Origin: Myxococcales bacterium
GTDB taxonomy: Bacteria; Myxococcota_A; Bradymonadia; Bradymonadales; Bradymonadaceae
Length of the DNA stretch: 32,600 nt
Reading direction: 5' to 3'
NCBI GenBank assembly: GCA_007131755.1
Contig: SLPW01000007.1
Coordinates: 1-32,600, forward strand
Each line of letters starts with the position of its first letter. Positions within the stretch are counted from its first letter, which is position 1. Below the pieces are notes generated by a model that saw only the letters and a program-made list of their open reading frames with translations, was not told where the DNA came from and ran no database searches. A program made the translations under genes and the position numbers. Positions 18,004 through 28,000 of this stretch are shown one piece after another.

Positions 18004-19074
18004 TCACCCCTCCAAAAAAGCCCTCAATAAGTCCAACGTGGCCTGCAGATCGCTCTTGTGCACCGTCTCCGTAACGGTGTGAATATAGCGGGTCGGGACG
18101 CTGAGCGTGATCACCTTACTGCCCGCCCGTGCTCGCTGCAGCGCACCGGCGTCGGTCCCGCCCATGGGCAGGACTTCGTATTGATGGGGGATCTCTTTTT
18201 CTTCGGCGAGCTCGATGAACTGATCCACCAGGTCTTTATGACTGACCGAATAAGAGTCCAGCACTTTGATCGCTGCCCCCTCTCCGAGCCTGGTGATCTG
18301 ATCGTTCTCCGGCACTCCCGGCGTATCCACCGCCAACGTGGTGTCGATGGCGATCCCGATATCCGGATCGACGTCATAGCTCGACGTCTGAGCTCCACGT
18401 AAGCCGATCTCTTCCTGAGCCGTAAATACCACGTAGACGTCGTATTTGGATGACTTCAGCTCTTCCAGGAGCCGAATCCCCACCCAGCAGGCCACCCTAT
18501 TGTCCAGACACTTCCCGCTGACCAGATCGCCCATCTCCACGAAGTCCTGCACCAGCGTCACCGGATCGCCCGGTCGCACCCGACCTTTGAGCTGCTCCTT
18601 GTCGAGGCCCGTGTCGACGAAGAACTCCTTGATCTCCGGGATCTTCTTTCGATCCTCTTTGGAGGCGATATGCACCGGCTTTCCTCCAGGATTGAGGTTG
18701 CCGATGATCTCCTCCCCCTCCCGGGTCTCAATACGGACCCGCCGGGCGAATAGATTTCGCGTATCGAAGCCGCCCAGATTGTGCACTCGAATAAATCCAT
18801 CGTCGTCGATACTGCGCACATAAAAGGCGATCTCGTCCATATGGCAGGCCACCATCACCCGCTCGGCGCCGTCGGCGCCGTCGGACGGCCCCTTGCGACA
18901 GATGAGATTTCCCATCACGTCCGTACGAATCTCGTCGCAGACTTCGCCCACGCGGGACTCAATGAACTCCCGAACCCGCTCCTCACGTCCCGGTGCGCCC
19001 GGAAGTTCCGACAATTTCCCCAACAATTCCATCACTTCGTCCTTATGCCCTGCGCCCGTGGAGGCAGCTTCCAT
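18004..19074 (-). CDS. M42 family metallopeptidase (glutamyl aminopeptidase/endoglucanase M-like)
   Basis: PGAPGREERVREF, VACHMDEIAFYVRSID, VFTAQEEIGLRGAQTSSYDVDPDIGIAID, MGGTDAGALQ, PTRYIHTVTETVH. Confidence 0.92.
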   Translation of the reverse strand: MEAASTGAGHKDEVMELLGKLSELPGAPGREERVREFIESRVGEVCDEIRTDVMGNLICRKGPSDGADGAERVMVACHMDEIAFYVRSIDDDGFIRVHNLGGFDTRNLFARRVRIETREGEEIIGNLNPGGKPVHIASKEDRKKIPEIKEFFVDTGLDKEQLKGRVRPGDPVTLVQDFVEMGDLVSGKCLDNRVACWVGIRLLEELKSSKYDVYVVFTAQEEIGLRGAQTSSYDVDPDIGIAIDTTLAVDTPGVPENDQITRLGEGAAIKVLDSYSVSHKDLVDQFIELAEEKEIPHQYEVLPMGGTDAGALQRARAGSKVITLSVPTRYIHTVTETVHKSDLQATLDLLRAFLEG

Positions 19075-19169
19075 CCAGTTGTCCTAGTCTCCTCATAGCA
19101 CGTTGCGAACCCCGGGCGAAGGGACGTAACTCTCCCTTTACTTTTCGACGTCGATTCTGCACGATACCG

Positions 19170-19208
19170 CGCGTCGGTGCGCTGTTGCATTTGGTGCGCA
19201 CCGCTGCG
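19170..19208. other. GC-rich hairpin upstream of the small ORF
   Basis: CGCGTCGGTGCGC-tgttgcatttggt-GCGCACCGCTGCG; 8 contiguous bp plus further pairs after one mismatch. Confidence 0.6.
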
Positions 19209-19243
19209 TTATAGGAACGACACCTTCGCTACGGAGAAGTCTC

Positions 19244-19384
19244 ATGGCTGGAGCTCACGACGATCACGACGGCCCGATTCACCAGGCCCCCTGGGTGGCG
19301 CCTACGACGGTCATTATCTGCCTCAGTTTCGTGATGGTATTTATGCTGGCCCGATTTCTGGTCGGCGCCGACATCTCGATATAA
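19244..19384 (+). CDS. 46-aa single-TM small protein with His/Asp-rich N-terminus (absent from the ORF track)
   Basis: MAGAHDDHDGPIHQAPWVAPTTVIICLSFVMVFMLARFLVGADISI*; preceded by acggagaag at good SD spacing. Confidence 0.6.
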   Translation: MAGAHDDHDGPIHQAPWVAPTTVIICLSFVMVFMLARFLVGADISI

Positions 19385-19385
19385 T

Positions 19386-21023
19386 TCACGCCGTCACGCT
19401 CTGCGAATCCTCGGCGTACTCTTCCCATTCCATATCGAAATCCAGGGTGATATCGCCCCCCAACTCGCGGGCGAGGCGGCGGTCGAACTCCGCCATTTCG
19501 GCGTCGTCGAGGCTCAACTCCTCTTCGTCCGACGAGAAGATGGTCTTTCCGAAGACCAGCTCCGCCGTGGCTCGATGACGTGCCTCCTTGGCGGCCTCCA
19601 ATTCCTCGGCCACCCGCGGAAAGGTATAGTAGATATCGCCATCGTCGGAGACCTCCACGTCGGCCTCGAAGTCACGCACAATCTCCTCTCCGGCTTTTGA
19701 GGTATCGAAGATCTTGGCGTCCACAGGCCGCGTCTGCCCGTCTTCATCGACGGAAAGATAGACGGCCTCCACCAATTTTCGTCGCTCGTTCACCCGTGCC
19801 ACCTTGCGCTTCTTGAAGCGCCGCCTGATGGCCCGCATCCCCGGGATGGCAAAGAAGAGCGCGCTGAACACCAGGGGAATCCACCCCAGGCCGATGGCCG
19901 CTGCCGACGTGGCCGCTGTCACCGAGGCCAATACGATGGCCCCCATCATCAGGTTGAATCCGTTGAGGGTGGTGATCCAGCGATTTGCCTTCTTCGTATT
20001 CTTCCCGGTCAGCTTCGGAAGTCGCGCCGGTCGCCTCCAGATCGGCGCCGGCGCTCCTCTTTCGTCTTCCACGCCCGTCTCGGTGGTCACCCGCAGATCG
20101 TCGAAGCGATAGACCAACACTCCATCTTCGGAGACGTCGATATCGCCGCGAAATCGCACCGCACTTGCCGTCAATGCTCGCTCCGCCGCCTCCAGGCTGC
20201 TGCCCGTCCTCGACGCCCAGTCGGCGGCCGTCACACGCCCGTTATTGGCACGCACGAATCGAGCAAACGCCTTCTCCGCCGCCAACTCGTCGACCTCCTC
20301 TTCCGGTCCGAAGACATAGCGAAAGATCTTCGCATATAGCGGCTCCTCGGGCTTTTCCTTCTTTTTCTTCTGAAGTCTTCCCATCAATCCACCGCCGGAG
20401 CGACGGCGCCCGTGACCGTACATTCCCCCGCCGTACATCGAACCTCGACCGTGCATTCCCCGACCGTTCATCCCACGTCCGTACCTGCCGTGGCCGTGCA
20501 TCCGATGTCGGCGCGGCTGCTCCATACGCCGATTCATGGAGTCGAAGAGACTGAACCAGAAGACGAGCTCCAAAATTCGCAAGATCAGATAGAAGGGAAG
20601 CAGCATCATCTCGCCACCGGCGTCGGAGTCCGATGACGCCGCCGCCGCCACTCCGGCAATGGCGAAGGCCAATAACAGGGCGATAAATGCCAGCGTATAT
20701 CCCACCAGCATCACCATGATCCACCCCTTGAATCCCAGGGTCAGGATCTGCCAGCTCTTCTTTTTGAACTGATGCCACCATCGCCCGCGCTGGTGACCGC
20801 GATGCTTGAACTTCGGATCGAAGCGATACAGCAGGTTCCCGTCGTCATCCACGTCGAGGTGGCTCTTATAATACTGCAGCATCTGACGCAGTACCTGCTC
20901 CACCTCCTCGAGGGGAAGACCCGTATCCGCCGCCACATCGCCGGCCGTCGCCTCCCCATCGCGGCGGCGAAGGCTCTTGATGATTCGGTCCTCCGCTTCG
21001 AATTCTGTGAGTCGTTTGGGCAT
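19386..21023 (-). CDS. Multi-pass membrane protein with repeated small wHTH-like domains and a Met/Gly/His-rich loop
   Basis: Repeated pattern ATAGDVAADTGLPLEEVEQVLRQM...LDVDDDGNLLYRFD / VTAADWASRTGSSLEAAERALTAS...IDVSEDGVLVYRFD; hydrophobic segments; GRYGRGMNGRGMHGRGSMYGGGMYGHGRR. Start at MPKRLTEFE. Confidence 0.7.
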   Translation of the reverse strand: MPKRLTEFEAEDRIIKSLRRRDGEATAGDVAADTGLPLEEVEQVLRQMLQYYKSHLDVDDDGNLLYRFDPKFKHRGHQRGRWWHQFKKKSWQILTLGFKGWIMVMLVGYTLAFIALLLAFAIAGVAAAASSDSDAGGEMMLLPFYLILRILELVFWFSLFDSMNRRMEQPRRHRMHGHGRYGRGMNGRGMHGRGSMYGGGMYGHGRRRSGGGLMGRLQKKKKEKPEEPLYAKIFRYVFGPEEEVDELAAEKAFARFVRANNGRVTAADWASRTGSSLEAAERALTASAVRFRGDIDVSEDGVLVYRFDDLRVTTETGVEDERGAPAPIWRRPARLPKLTGKNTKKANRWITTLNGFNLMMGAIVLASVTAATSAAAIGLGWIPLVFSALFFAIPGMRAIRRRFKKRKVARVNERRKLVEAVYLSVDEDGQTRPVDAKIFDTSKAGEEIVRDFEADVEVSDDGDIYYTFPRVAEELEAAKEARHRATAELVFGKTIFSSDEEELSLDDAEMAEFDRRLARELGGDITLDFDMEWEEYAEDSQSVTA

Positions 21024-21150
21024 CAAGGACAGGTGTTGGGTGCTTGGTGTTGAATATTGGGCGCGCCGTGCCGGGCCTCGCCATTTAAACGTCCAGGACC
21101 TGTTCGACAATCCCGAACCGAATATAGACAGCGAAATCTACGCCTCGGAG

Positions 21151-21915
21151 CTAGAGATCGTCGAACCTTCCGTGGCGTCCGACGCCGTCGGAAAAGCGCT
21201 GGGCGCCTGCACGGGCTTCGTCGACGACCCGCAGGCCGAGCTCGAATTCCCGACGCAGGGCCTCGGCCTCGGACAAATCCCACTGTTCGTAGGCCGATCG
21301 CCGGTCGCTACGCATACATCGCTGCGGAAAGCGCGCAAGCTGTCTGGCCAGCTTCTCAGCTTCTCGTCGCGCCTGACCGACCTCGACGACTCGATTGCAA
21401 AGCCCCATCGACAGCGCCTCCTCGGCGTCGACGGGACGACCGGTCAGGATCATGTCCATCGCCCTGCCCATCCCGACGATCCGGGGAAGACGCACCGTTC
21501 CGCCGTCGATGAGTGGAACGCCGAAGCGCCGGCAGAACACACCGAAGACGGCGTCCTCTTCTGCCACCCGAAGATCACACCATAGCGCAAGCTCCAGCCC
21601 TCCGGCCACGGCATATCCACTGATGGCGGCGATCACCGGCTTGGAGAGCTCCATTCGCGTCGGCCCCATCGGCCCGTCCCCGTCGGGCTCGACGCGATTT
21701 CCTTTCCCCTGTGCGAAGGCCTCCAGATCGGCGCCGGCACAAAACGTTCCCCCCGCTCCCCAGAGCACCGCCACCAGCGCCTCGTCGTCGGCCTCGAACT
21801 CACGAAACGCCTCTGCCAATGCCTCGGCGCTGGGTCGGTCCACCGCATTTTTGACCTGGCGCCGGTCGACGATCACCGTCCATACTCCATCCGATCTTTC
21901 GACACCTACGCTCAT
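21151..21915 (-). CDS. Enoyl-CoA hydratase/isomerase (crotonase) family protein
   Basis: WGAGGTFCAGADLEAFAQGKG, KPVIAAISGYAVAGGLELALWCDLRVAEEDAVFGVFCRRFGVPL. Confidence 0.92.
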   Translation of the reverse strand: MSVGVERSDGVWTVIVDRRQVKNAVDRPSAEALAEAFREFEADDEALVAVLWGAGGTFCAGADLEAFAQGKGNRVEPDGDGPMGPTRMELSKPVIAAISGYAVAGGLELALWCDLRVAEEDAVFGVFCRRFGVPLIDGGTVRLPRIVGMGRAMDMILTGRPVDAEEALSMGLCNRVVEVGQARREAEKLARQLARFPQRCMRSDRRSAYEQWDLSEAEALRREFELGLRVVDEARAGAQRFSDGVGRHGRFDDL

Positions 21916-21916
21916 C

Positions 21917-22930
21917 TCATTCTCCCGGCACAGATCGCCTCACCATCTCCACGGCCATCTCCAGGGCATATCTCATCGACCCCTCGTCGGCCACGGCCTG
22001 TCCGGCAATATCATAGGCCGTCCCGTGATCGACGGAGGTTCGAACCCCGGGTAAGCCCAACGTGACGTTCGCCGACTGTCCGAAATGCATCAACTTCAGC
22101 GGAATCAGCCCCTGGTCGTGGTACATGCAGACCACGGCATCATAGGGCTGCTCCCTTCGAAATTTGGCAAATAGCGTATCCGCAGGAAATGGCCCTGCCA
22201 CCTCGACTCCCTGCGCTCTCATCTTCTCCTGCAGGTTCTCCAGAACAGGCTCGATGATCTCCAGCTCCTCTGTCCCCATATGCCCCCCTTCGCCGGCGTG
22301 CGGATTCAGCCCGCATACGGCGATGCGGGGCGCATCTACGCCGAATCGATCTGCCAGAGAATGAGCCGTCACCCGCAGGGTTTTTTCGATGGCTGCTTCG
22401 TCGATGGCATCAGCGACCTCCCGGAGCGCAATATGTGTCGTCACCAGAGATACCCGCAATCTGGGCCCGGCGAGCATCATGACCACCTCTCGGGCCCCGA
22501 AGTGTTCGGTGAGCACCTCCGTATGACCCACCACGGGCCGGCCTGAGGCAGCGAAGAGTTCCTTATTCCAGGGCGCCGTCACGATGGCGTCGGCCTCTCC
22601 TGCGTCAACGGCCTCCATCGCCGCCTGCAGCGCCCTGTACTGTGTGGTCGCCCCCTTCGCGCCGGTCCAGCCCACAGGACGCTCTTCCCAGGACAGCTCG
22701 GGGACCACCTCCACGATCTCCACGTCCGACATGGAGAGCACGGGGTCAAACCCCTCGATTTTTGCTCTGAGAAGCCTCTCCTCACGACAGAGGACTTCTT
22801 CTACGCCGTAAATCGTCACGCCCACGCCGCAGGGCAGCCCGGCGGCCAGCGCCTTCAATATCACCTCCGGGCCAATGCCGCCGGGATCCCCCATGGTAAT
22901 GGCGAGTTGAATGGATTCGTCGCACTCCAT
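21917..22930 (-). CDS. pdxA: 4-hydroxythreonine-4-phosphate dehydrogenase
   Basis: ITMGDPGGIGPEVILKAL, TAPWNKELFAASGRPVVGHTEVL, CGLNPHAGEGGHMGTEE, CMYHDQGLIPLKLMHFGQSANVTLGLPGVRTSVDHGTAYDIAG. Confidence 0.95.
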   Translation of the reverse strand: MECDESIQLAITMGDPGGIGPEVILKALAAGLPCGVGVTIYGVEEVLCREERLLRAKIEGFDPVLSMSDVEIVEVVPELSWEERPVGWTGAKGATTQYRALQAAMEAVDAGEADAIVTAPWNKELFAASGRPVVGHTEVLTEHFGAREVVMMLAGPRLRVSLVTTHIALREVADAIDEAAIEKTLRVTAHSLADRFGVDAPRIAVCGLNPHAGEGGHMGTEELEIIEPVLENLQEKMRAQGVEVAGPFPADTLFAKFRREQPYDAVVCMYHDQGLIPLKLMHFGQSANVTLGLPGVRTSVDHGTAYDIAGQAVADEGSMRYALEMAVEMVRRSVPGE

Positions 22931-22937
22931 GGGCCGG

Positions 22938-23945
22938 TCAATACCTCACGTTGACGAAGGCCCGCGACCGCACCGTCTCCAGATAGGAATCGAGCGACCG
23001 TTCCAACTCCCTTTCGATCAGGTGGGCGCGAACCTGCTCCATCCGCTGCTCCACCTCCGGGACCTCCGCCTCCTCGACGCTCACGATCTCGATGAGATGG
23101 TAGCCGAACTCCGTCTCCACCGGCTCTGACACCACCCCCACCTCCTGGGCGAAGGCGGCGCGCTCGAAACTGGCCGCCAATTCGCCGCGCCCGAAGGTTC
23201 CGATATTTCCGCCCTGCTGTGCCCCAGGCCCCTGACTCTCCGCTCGGGCCAGCTCCTCGAAGGTCGCCTCGCCGGCGACAATCTTCGCCTTCAACTCTTC
23301 CAGCCGCTCCACGACGGCTTGCTCTCCTCCTGGAGTCTGATCGGGAACCAGCAGGATATGACGGATCTCAAGGCGCTGATCCTTTTCCTCCGGATCGCTT
23401 CCGAAATGCTCGCGATAAGCCCGTCGCACCTCTTCGTCGGACACGGAGGTTCGCCCCTGAGCTCTGACCTGCATCAACTGGAGGCGCAGAAGATTATCCC
23501 TGACGATCTGGCGATAGTCCTCGTAATCGATTCCCTGTCGGTCGATGAGCTGTCGAAACTGAGCCGTCGTCAGATTCTGCTGCTGAGCGGTCATTCCGAT
23601 CCACTCCTCGATCTGTTGGCCCGTGACCTCGAGGCCCAGCTCTTCGGCTTCCTCCTCGATGAGGATCCGATTGATCATATGATCGAGGACTTCTTCGAGC
23701 AGTTCATCACGCCCGTCTTCTTCGGCCAACTCCATGGGGCTTCGGCCGTGCTCGATCAGATACATGACCGCTGCCTGCTCCAGCTCGTACTGCGTGATGA
23801 TCTCGTCGTTGACCTGTGCCACGATGCGGTCAATGACCTCCGTCGTGGCTGCCGCCGAAGTAGCCGTCAGGGCCGTGATCGTCATCGCCATGGCGATGAT
23901 GATCAGCCGGCGAAGGCCGGTTCGAATTGCACTGCTCGCTCTCAT
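22938..23945 (-). CDS. SurA-like periplasmic peptidyl-prolyl isomerase/chaperone
   Basis: Signal peptide; IDRIVAQVNDEIITQYEL; parvulin domain EIRHILLVPDQTPGGEQ...GGNIGTFGRGEL...VGVVSEPVETEFGYHLIEI. Start at MRASSAIR. Confidence 0.9.
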   Translation of the reverse strand: MRASSAIRTGLRRLIIIAMAMTITALTATSAAATTEVIDRIVAQVNDEIITQYELEQAAVMYLIEHGRSPMELAEEDGRDELLEEVLDHMINRILIEEEAEELGLEVTGQQIEEWIGMTAQQQNLTTAQFRQLIDRQGIDYEDYRQIVRDNLLRLQLMQVRAQGRTSVSDEEVRRAYREHFGSDPEEKDQRLEIRHILLVPDQTPGGEQAVVERLEELKAKIVAGEATFEELARAESQGPGAQQGGNIGTFGRGELAASFERAAFAQEVGVVSEPVETEFGYHLIEIVSVEEAEVPEVEQRMEQVRAHLIERELERSLDSYLETVRSRAFVNVRY

Positions 23946-23999
23946 CGAAACTCCCTTTTCTGGGCATGGGTTCCGGACCAACGGCCCCAAGACCCGGCG

Positions 24000-25001
24000 T
24001 TAGTGATCCTGCGCTTTCGGCTGAAGTGGAATGTCCTGCAACCGAAGCGGAATGTCTGTTGTCGACGGCCTCTGTTCATCCAATTCGGCGACGCCTTCGT
24101 CCCACACTTCCACATCAGCATCTGCCGTCAACCCTTCCACGAGCAAACGGCGGGCCTCGTCGCGCCTTTTTGCGTACACGCGCTCCGTCAACACCTGCTC
24201 CAACTCCTCAAAGGAGGGCTGCACTTTTGGCTCCACATCGATGATCATCTCCAATGCGAACCCACCGTCGAACTCTATGGGTCCCATGGCCACCTCGGGC
24301 TCCCACTCAAAGATCTCCTCTCTCGGCACCTCTTCCGATCCCGTCTCAAACCAGCCCACCATGCCCCCCTGGTCTCCCGTGGCGCGGTCTTTGGAGTGAT
24401 AAAACGCATAGCGGCGAAATTCGATGGCCGGCTCCTCGAAGTCCTCCACCTTCTCCAGCCAGCGCTGCTTCAACTCTTCAGCTCTCTCCTCGTCTTCGAC
24501 GAAGACTCTGATGAGCTGACGGCGCTCGGAACGATGGAATTCGTCCTTATTTGCCTCGTAATATTCGCGCAGCGCCTGCTCGTCGATATCGGAGATGGAC
24601 ACTTCACTTCGAAGGTGATCCTCCACCATCAGCGCCACCATCGTCTCCTTCATGGCGTGACGCACCTCCACGGAGCTACCGTAGCCGCCGCGCTCGGCCA
24701 CATCGGCCAGCAACTCGAATTCGGCGATGCGACGGAGAAAATCCTCTCTGTCGTCGGCCGCCTGCACCCGAACCCGGGCGAATTCGGCCAGCCCGTTGAG
24801 CCGAAGCTCGAACTCCTCTCTGGTGATCTCCTCGCCATCGATACGAGCCACCACGGCCTGCGGGTCCTCGAGGCTATCGTCGCCAGCCTCGATCTCCAGA
24901 TCCTTCATCGCCACCGCGTCGGAGGGCTTTTCCGGTGCACATCCCATAGCGATTAGCATCGCAATCCCCAGCCAACCGATTCGATGTATCTGGCACCTCA
25001 T
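24000..25001 (-). CDS. Parvulin-type (PpiC/SurA-like) peptidyl-prolyl isomerase lipoprotein
   Basis: LIAMGCAPEK lipobox; VARIDGEEITREEFELRLNGL; FYHSKDRATGDQGGMVGWFETGSEEVPREIF-like parvulin segment. Confidence 0.82.
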   Translation of the reverse strand: MRCQIHRIGWLGIAMLIAMGCAPEKPSDAVAMKDLEIEAGDDSLEDPQAVVARIDGEEITREEFELRLNGLAEFARVRVQAADDREDFLRRIAEFELLADVAERGGYGSSVEVRHAMKETMVALMVEDHLRSEVSISDIDEQALREYYEANKDEFHRSERRQLIRVFVEDEERAEELKQRWLEKVEDFEEPAIEFRRYAFYHSKDRATGDQGGMVGWFETGSEEVPREEIFEWEPEVAMGPIEFDGGFALEMIIDVEPKVQPSFEELEQVLTERVYAKRRDEARRLLVEGLTADADVEVWDEGVAELDEQRPSTTDIPLRLQDIPLQPKAQDH

Positions 25002-25098
25002 AAGCCTCACTCTCCAACTCGACCTCGAAAATTTTCTCTCCGGCACAGATTCCCACAATAGCGGATCGCCCGGGCGCCGTCGGTCCTTCGCGGAGCTC

Positions 25099-28000
25099 TC
25101 ACAACGCCAACAATCGATCCAAGACCTGCCTCGACGTCTTCATCGGACGCGACGACTCGTCGACCTTGAGCCGGTAGATAAGCTTCATATCCGAGGTCAG
25201 CCGCCACTTGCCACCGCTCTGGTTGACCATCTCCACCACGTGGCCCGGATTCAAGGTCGTGCTCCGATCCAGATCGATGCTGATGGCCGACATTCCACAA
25301 TCGAGGCGGTGGGCTCGAATCCTTCTCAGATCCACTTTAATGCCGATCAGGCGTCGAAGATTCCGCACCGCCGACGGCGCCGATCCGAATCGATCCACCA
25401 TCTCCTCGAAGATAGCCTCCAACTCGTCGTGGGAGCGCGCAAGGGAAAATCGCTTGTAGAACATCAACCGAAGGCTTGTCGCCGGGATATAATCGTCGGG
25501 GATATAGGCCTCCTCCTTGATATTGACCTCCGGCTCGATCTCCTCTTCCACATCCTCGTCTCGCAGATCGTTGATCGCCTCTTCCAACAGCTCCGTATAA
25601 AGATCGAGCCCCACCGCCGCCACGTGGCCGGACTGATCTTCGCTGAGCAAATTGCCCGCCCCGCGAATCTCCAGATCGTAACTCGCCACGTGAAAGCCAC
25701 TTCCCAGATCGGTGTGGGTCTGCATGACCTCCAGGCGCTTCTGGGCGTCGTCTTTGAGCTTCTTTCGCGCCGGCACCAGCAAATAGCAATAGGCCCGGGC
25801 ATCGCCGCGACCGACGCGGCCGCGCAACTGATACAACTGGCTCAGCCCGAAGCGGTCGGCCCGGTTGACGACGATGGTGTTGGCGTTTGGGATATCCAGG
25901 CCACTTTCGACGATGCTGGTGCACAACAGCACGTTGATATCGCCGTGGATATAGTCGTACATCACCTCCTCGAGCTCCGACTCGTTCATCTGCCCGTGGC
26001 CGATGCCGATGCGGGCCTCCGGGACCACCGCCCGCAGATGCGTGGCGATCTCCTCGATGGTGGACACCCGGTTGTGGACGAAGAAGACCCGTCCCCCCCG
26101 CGAGAGCTCGCGCATGATCGCCTCTCGGATGATCCCGTCGCTGAATTTTGCGACGTGGGTGCGCACGGCGAGCCGGTTGTGGGGGGGAGTGGCGATGATG
26201 GAGAGGTCGCGAATGCCGAGCAGGCTCATCTGAAGGGTCCGGGGAATCGGCGTCGCCGTCAGGGTCAATACGTCGATATCGGCCTTCATCCGTTTGATGC
26301 GCTCCTTGTGTTTGACCCCGAAGCGCTGCTCTTCGTCCACCACCAACAGGCCCAGGTTTCGAAACTCCACGTCCTGCGACAACAGCCGGTGGGTGCCGAT
26401 GAGGATGTCCACCGTTCCTTTTTCGGCGTCCTTGATGATCTTTCGCGACTGGGCGCTGGTGCGAAACCGGCTGAGCGCCTCCACGCGAACTCCGAATTCC
26501 TCCATTCGCTCCCGAAAGGAGATCAGATGCTGCTCACACAACAGCGTCGTCGGCACCAACATGGCGACCTGTTTTCCATCCACCACCGCCTTCATGGCTG
26601 CCCGCATGGCCACTTCCGTCTTTCCGAAGCCCACGTCACCGCAGATGAGCCGGTCCATGGGCCGCACCCTCATCATATCCTCCTGGACGTCCTCGATGGC
26701 CTGCGCCTGATCGGGGGTCTCCTCGAAGGGAAAGGCTTCCTCGAATTGGAGATAGAACTCGTCGGGCGGCGAAAAGGCGATGCCCTTCGCCATCTCGCGC
26801 TTGGCGTACAACGCCAGCAGGTCGCCGGCGATGGCGCGGATATTTTCCTTGACCTTCTCCTTGGTGCGATCCCACCGGGTGCCCCCCATCTTGTCCAGGG
26901 CCACCCCGGCGGCAGAACCGATATATTTCTGCACCTTTCCGAGACGATAGACGGGAAGATATAGCTTGTCTCCGCCGGCGTATTCGAGGTGGAGAAAGTC
27001 GTTTCCCACCCCTTCTACTTCCAGATGCTCAATACCCCGGTATCTGGCGACCCCGAAGTCCAGGTGAACCACCAGATCCCCTGCGGAGAGATCCTTGAAG
27101 TGGCTGATCTCGGCGTGTTCCGTAATCGACTTCTTCTGGCGAGTGGGTACCCGGTTTCCGAAGAGCTCCACCCCCGAGATCAGAGCCACGCCCCGAAGCT
27201 CGCTTCGAAACCCGGTGGACAACTCCCCACGATATACCTCCACCTCCGCCGCCGGCGCCGGGGCGGGCGCGGTGATGGGGATCGCTCCTTTTTTACGCGC
27301 TGCTTTTTGCTCGAAGCCCTCCAGCAATTCCACCAGCCGATCCGCCTGGGCGTCCGTGCGACAGACGAAGGCGATCCGTCCGTAGATCTCCTTCCACTCC
27401 CCGATGCGCTCCGCCAGGGCTTTGACCAGATACTCCACCCCCTGATAGTGGCGTCGCAGTTGCACGACGTCCGTATTCTCCCGGACCTGAAATTCCACTC
27501 CTTCTGAGGCCGCCGGCCACCCTACGGCCTGCGCCTCCTCCAGGACTTCGATGCGCCGCCACTCCACGTCGCGACGCGCTGCCAGCTCTCCCGTGGCCTC
27601 TTCACCGGGGCGATAATAGGCGCCGACGTCAAAGACGTACTCCCCGTCTCGGCGCGCCTCTTCCCATTCCTGAGCGCGCTTCTCCCAGATCGCCTCCCCG
27701 CGGCGGACCAGCGCCTCCGGCTCCGCCGCCACCACCAGGGCCTCGTCGGGAAGATAGCTGAAGACGTCCTCCATCTCCTCGTGCAGCGCCGGAAGCAGCG
27801 CCTCGATGCCCACAATATGCAGACCGGCCTGAAGATCGGCGATGGTCTCTCGCAGCGCTCCGAAGGGGCGATCCAACTCCCTGTTGAGCTCCCGCAATTT
27901 TCCGATGGCCCGGGTCACGGATCGCTCGTCGAGGATCGCCTCGCGCACCGGATACACCGCGCATTCGCCCAACACCTCCAGGCTGCGCTGAGTCTCAGCC

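Noticed and set aside
23319-24956. 545-aa plus-strand ORF antisense to surA and the parvulin lipoprotein
   Set aside because: Antisense shadow; the minus-strand proteins have clear parvulin motifs.
24727-26964. 745-aa plus-strand ORF antisense to mfd
   Set aside because: Mirror of a strongly conserved helicase coding region; no signal of its own.
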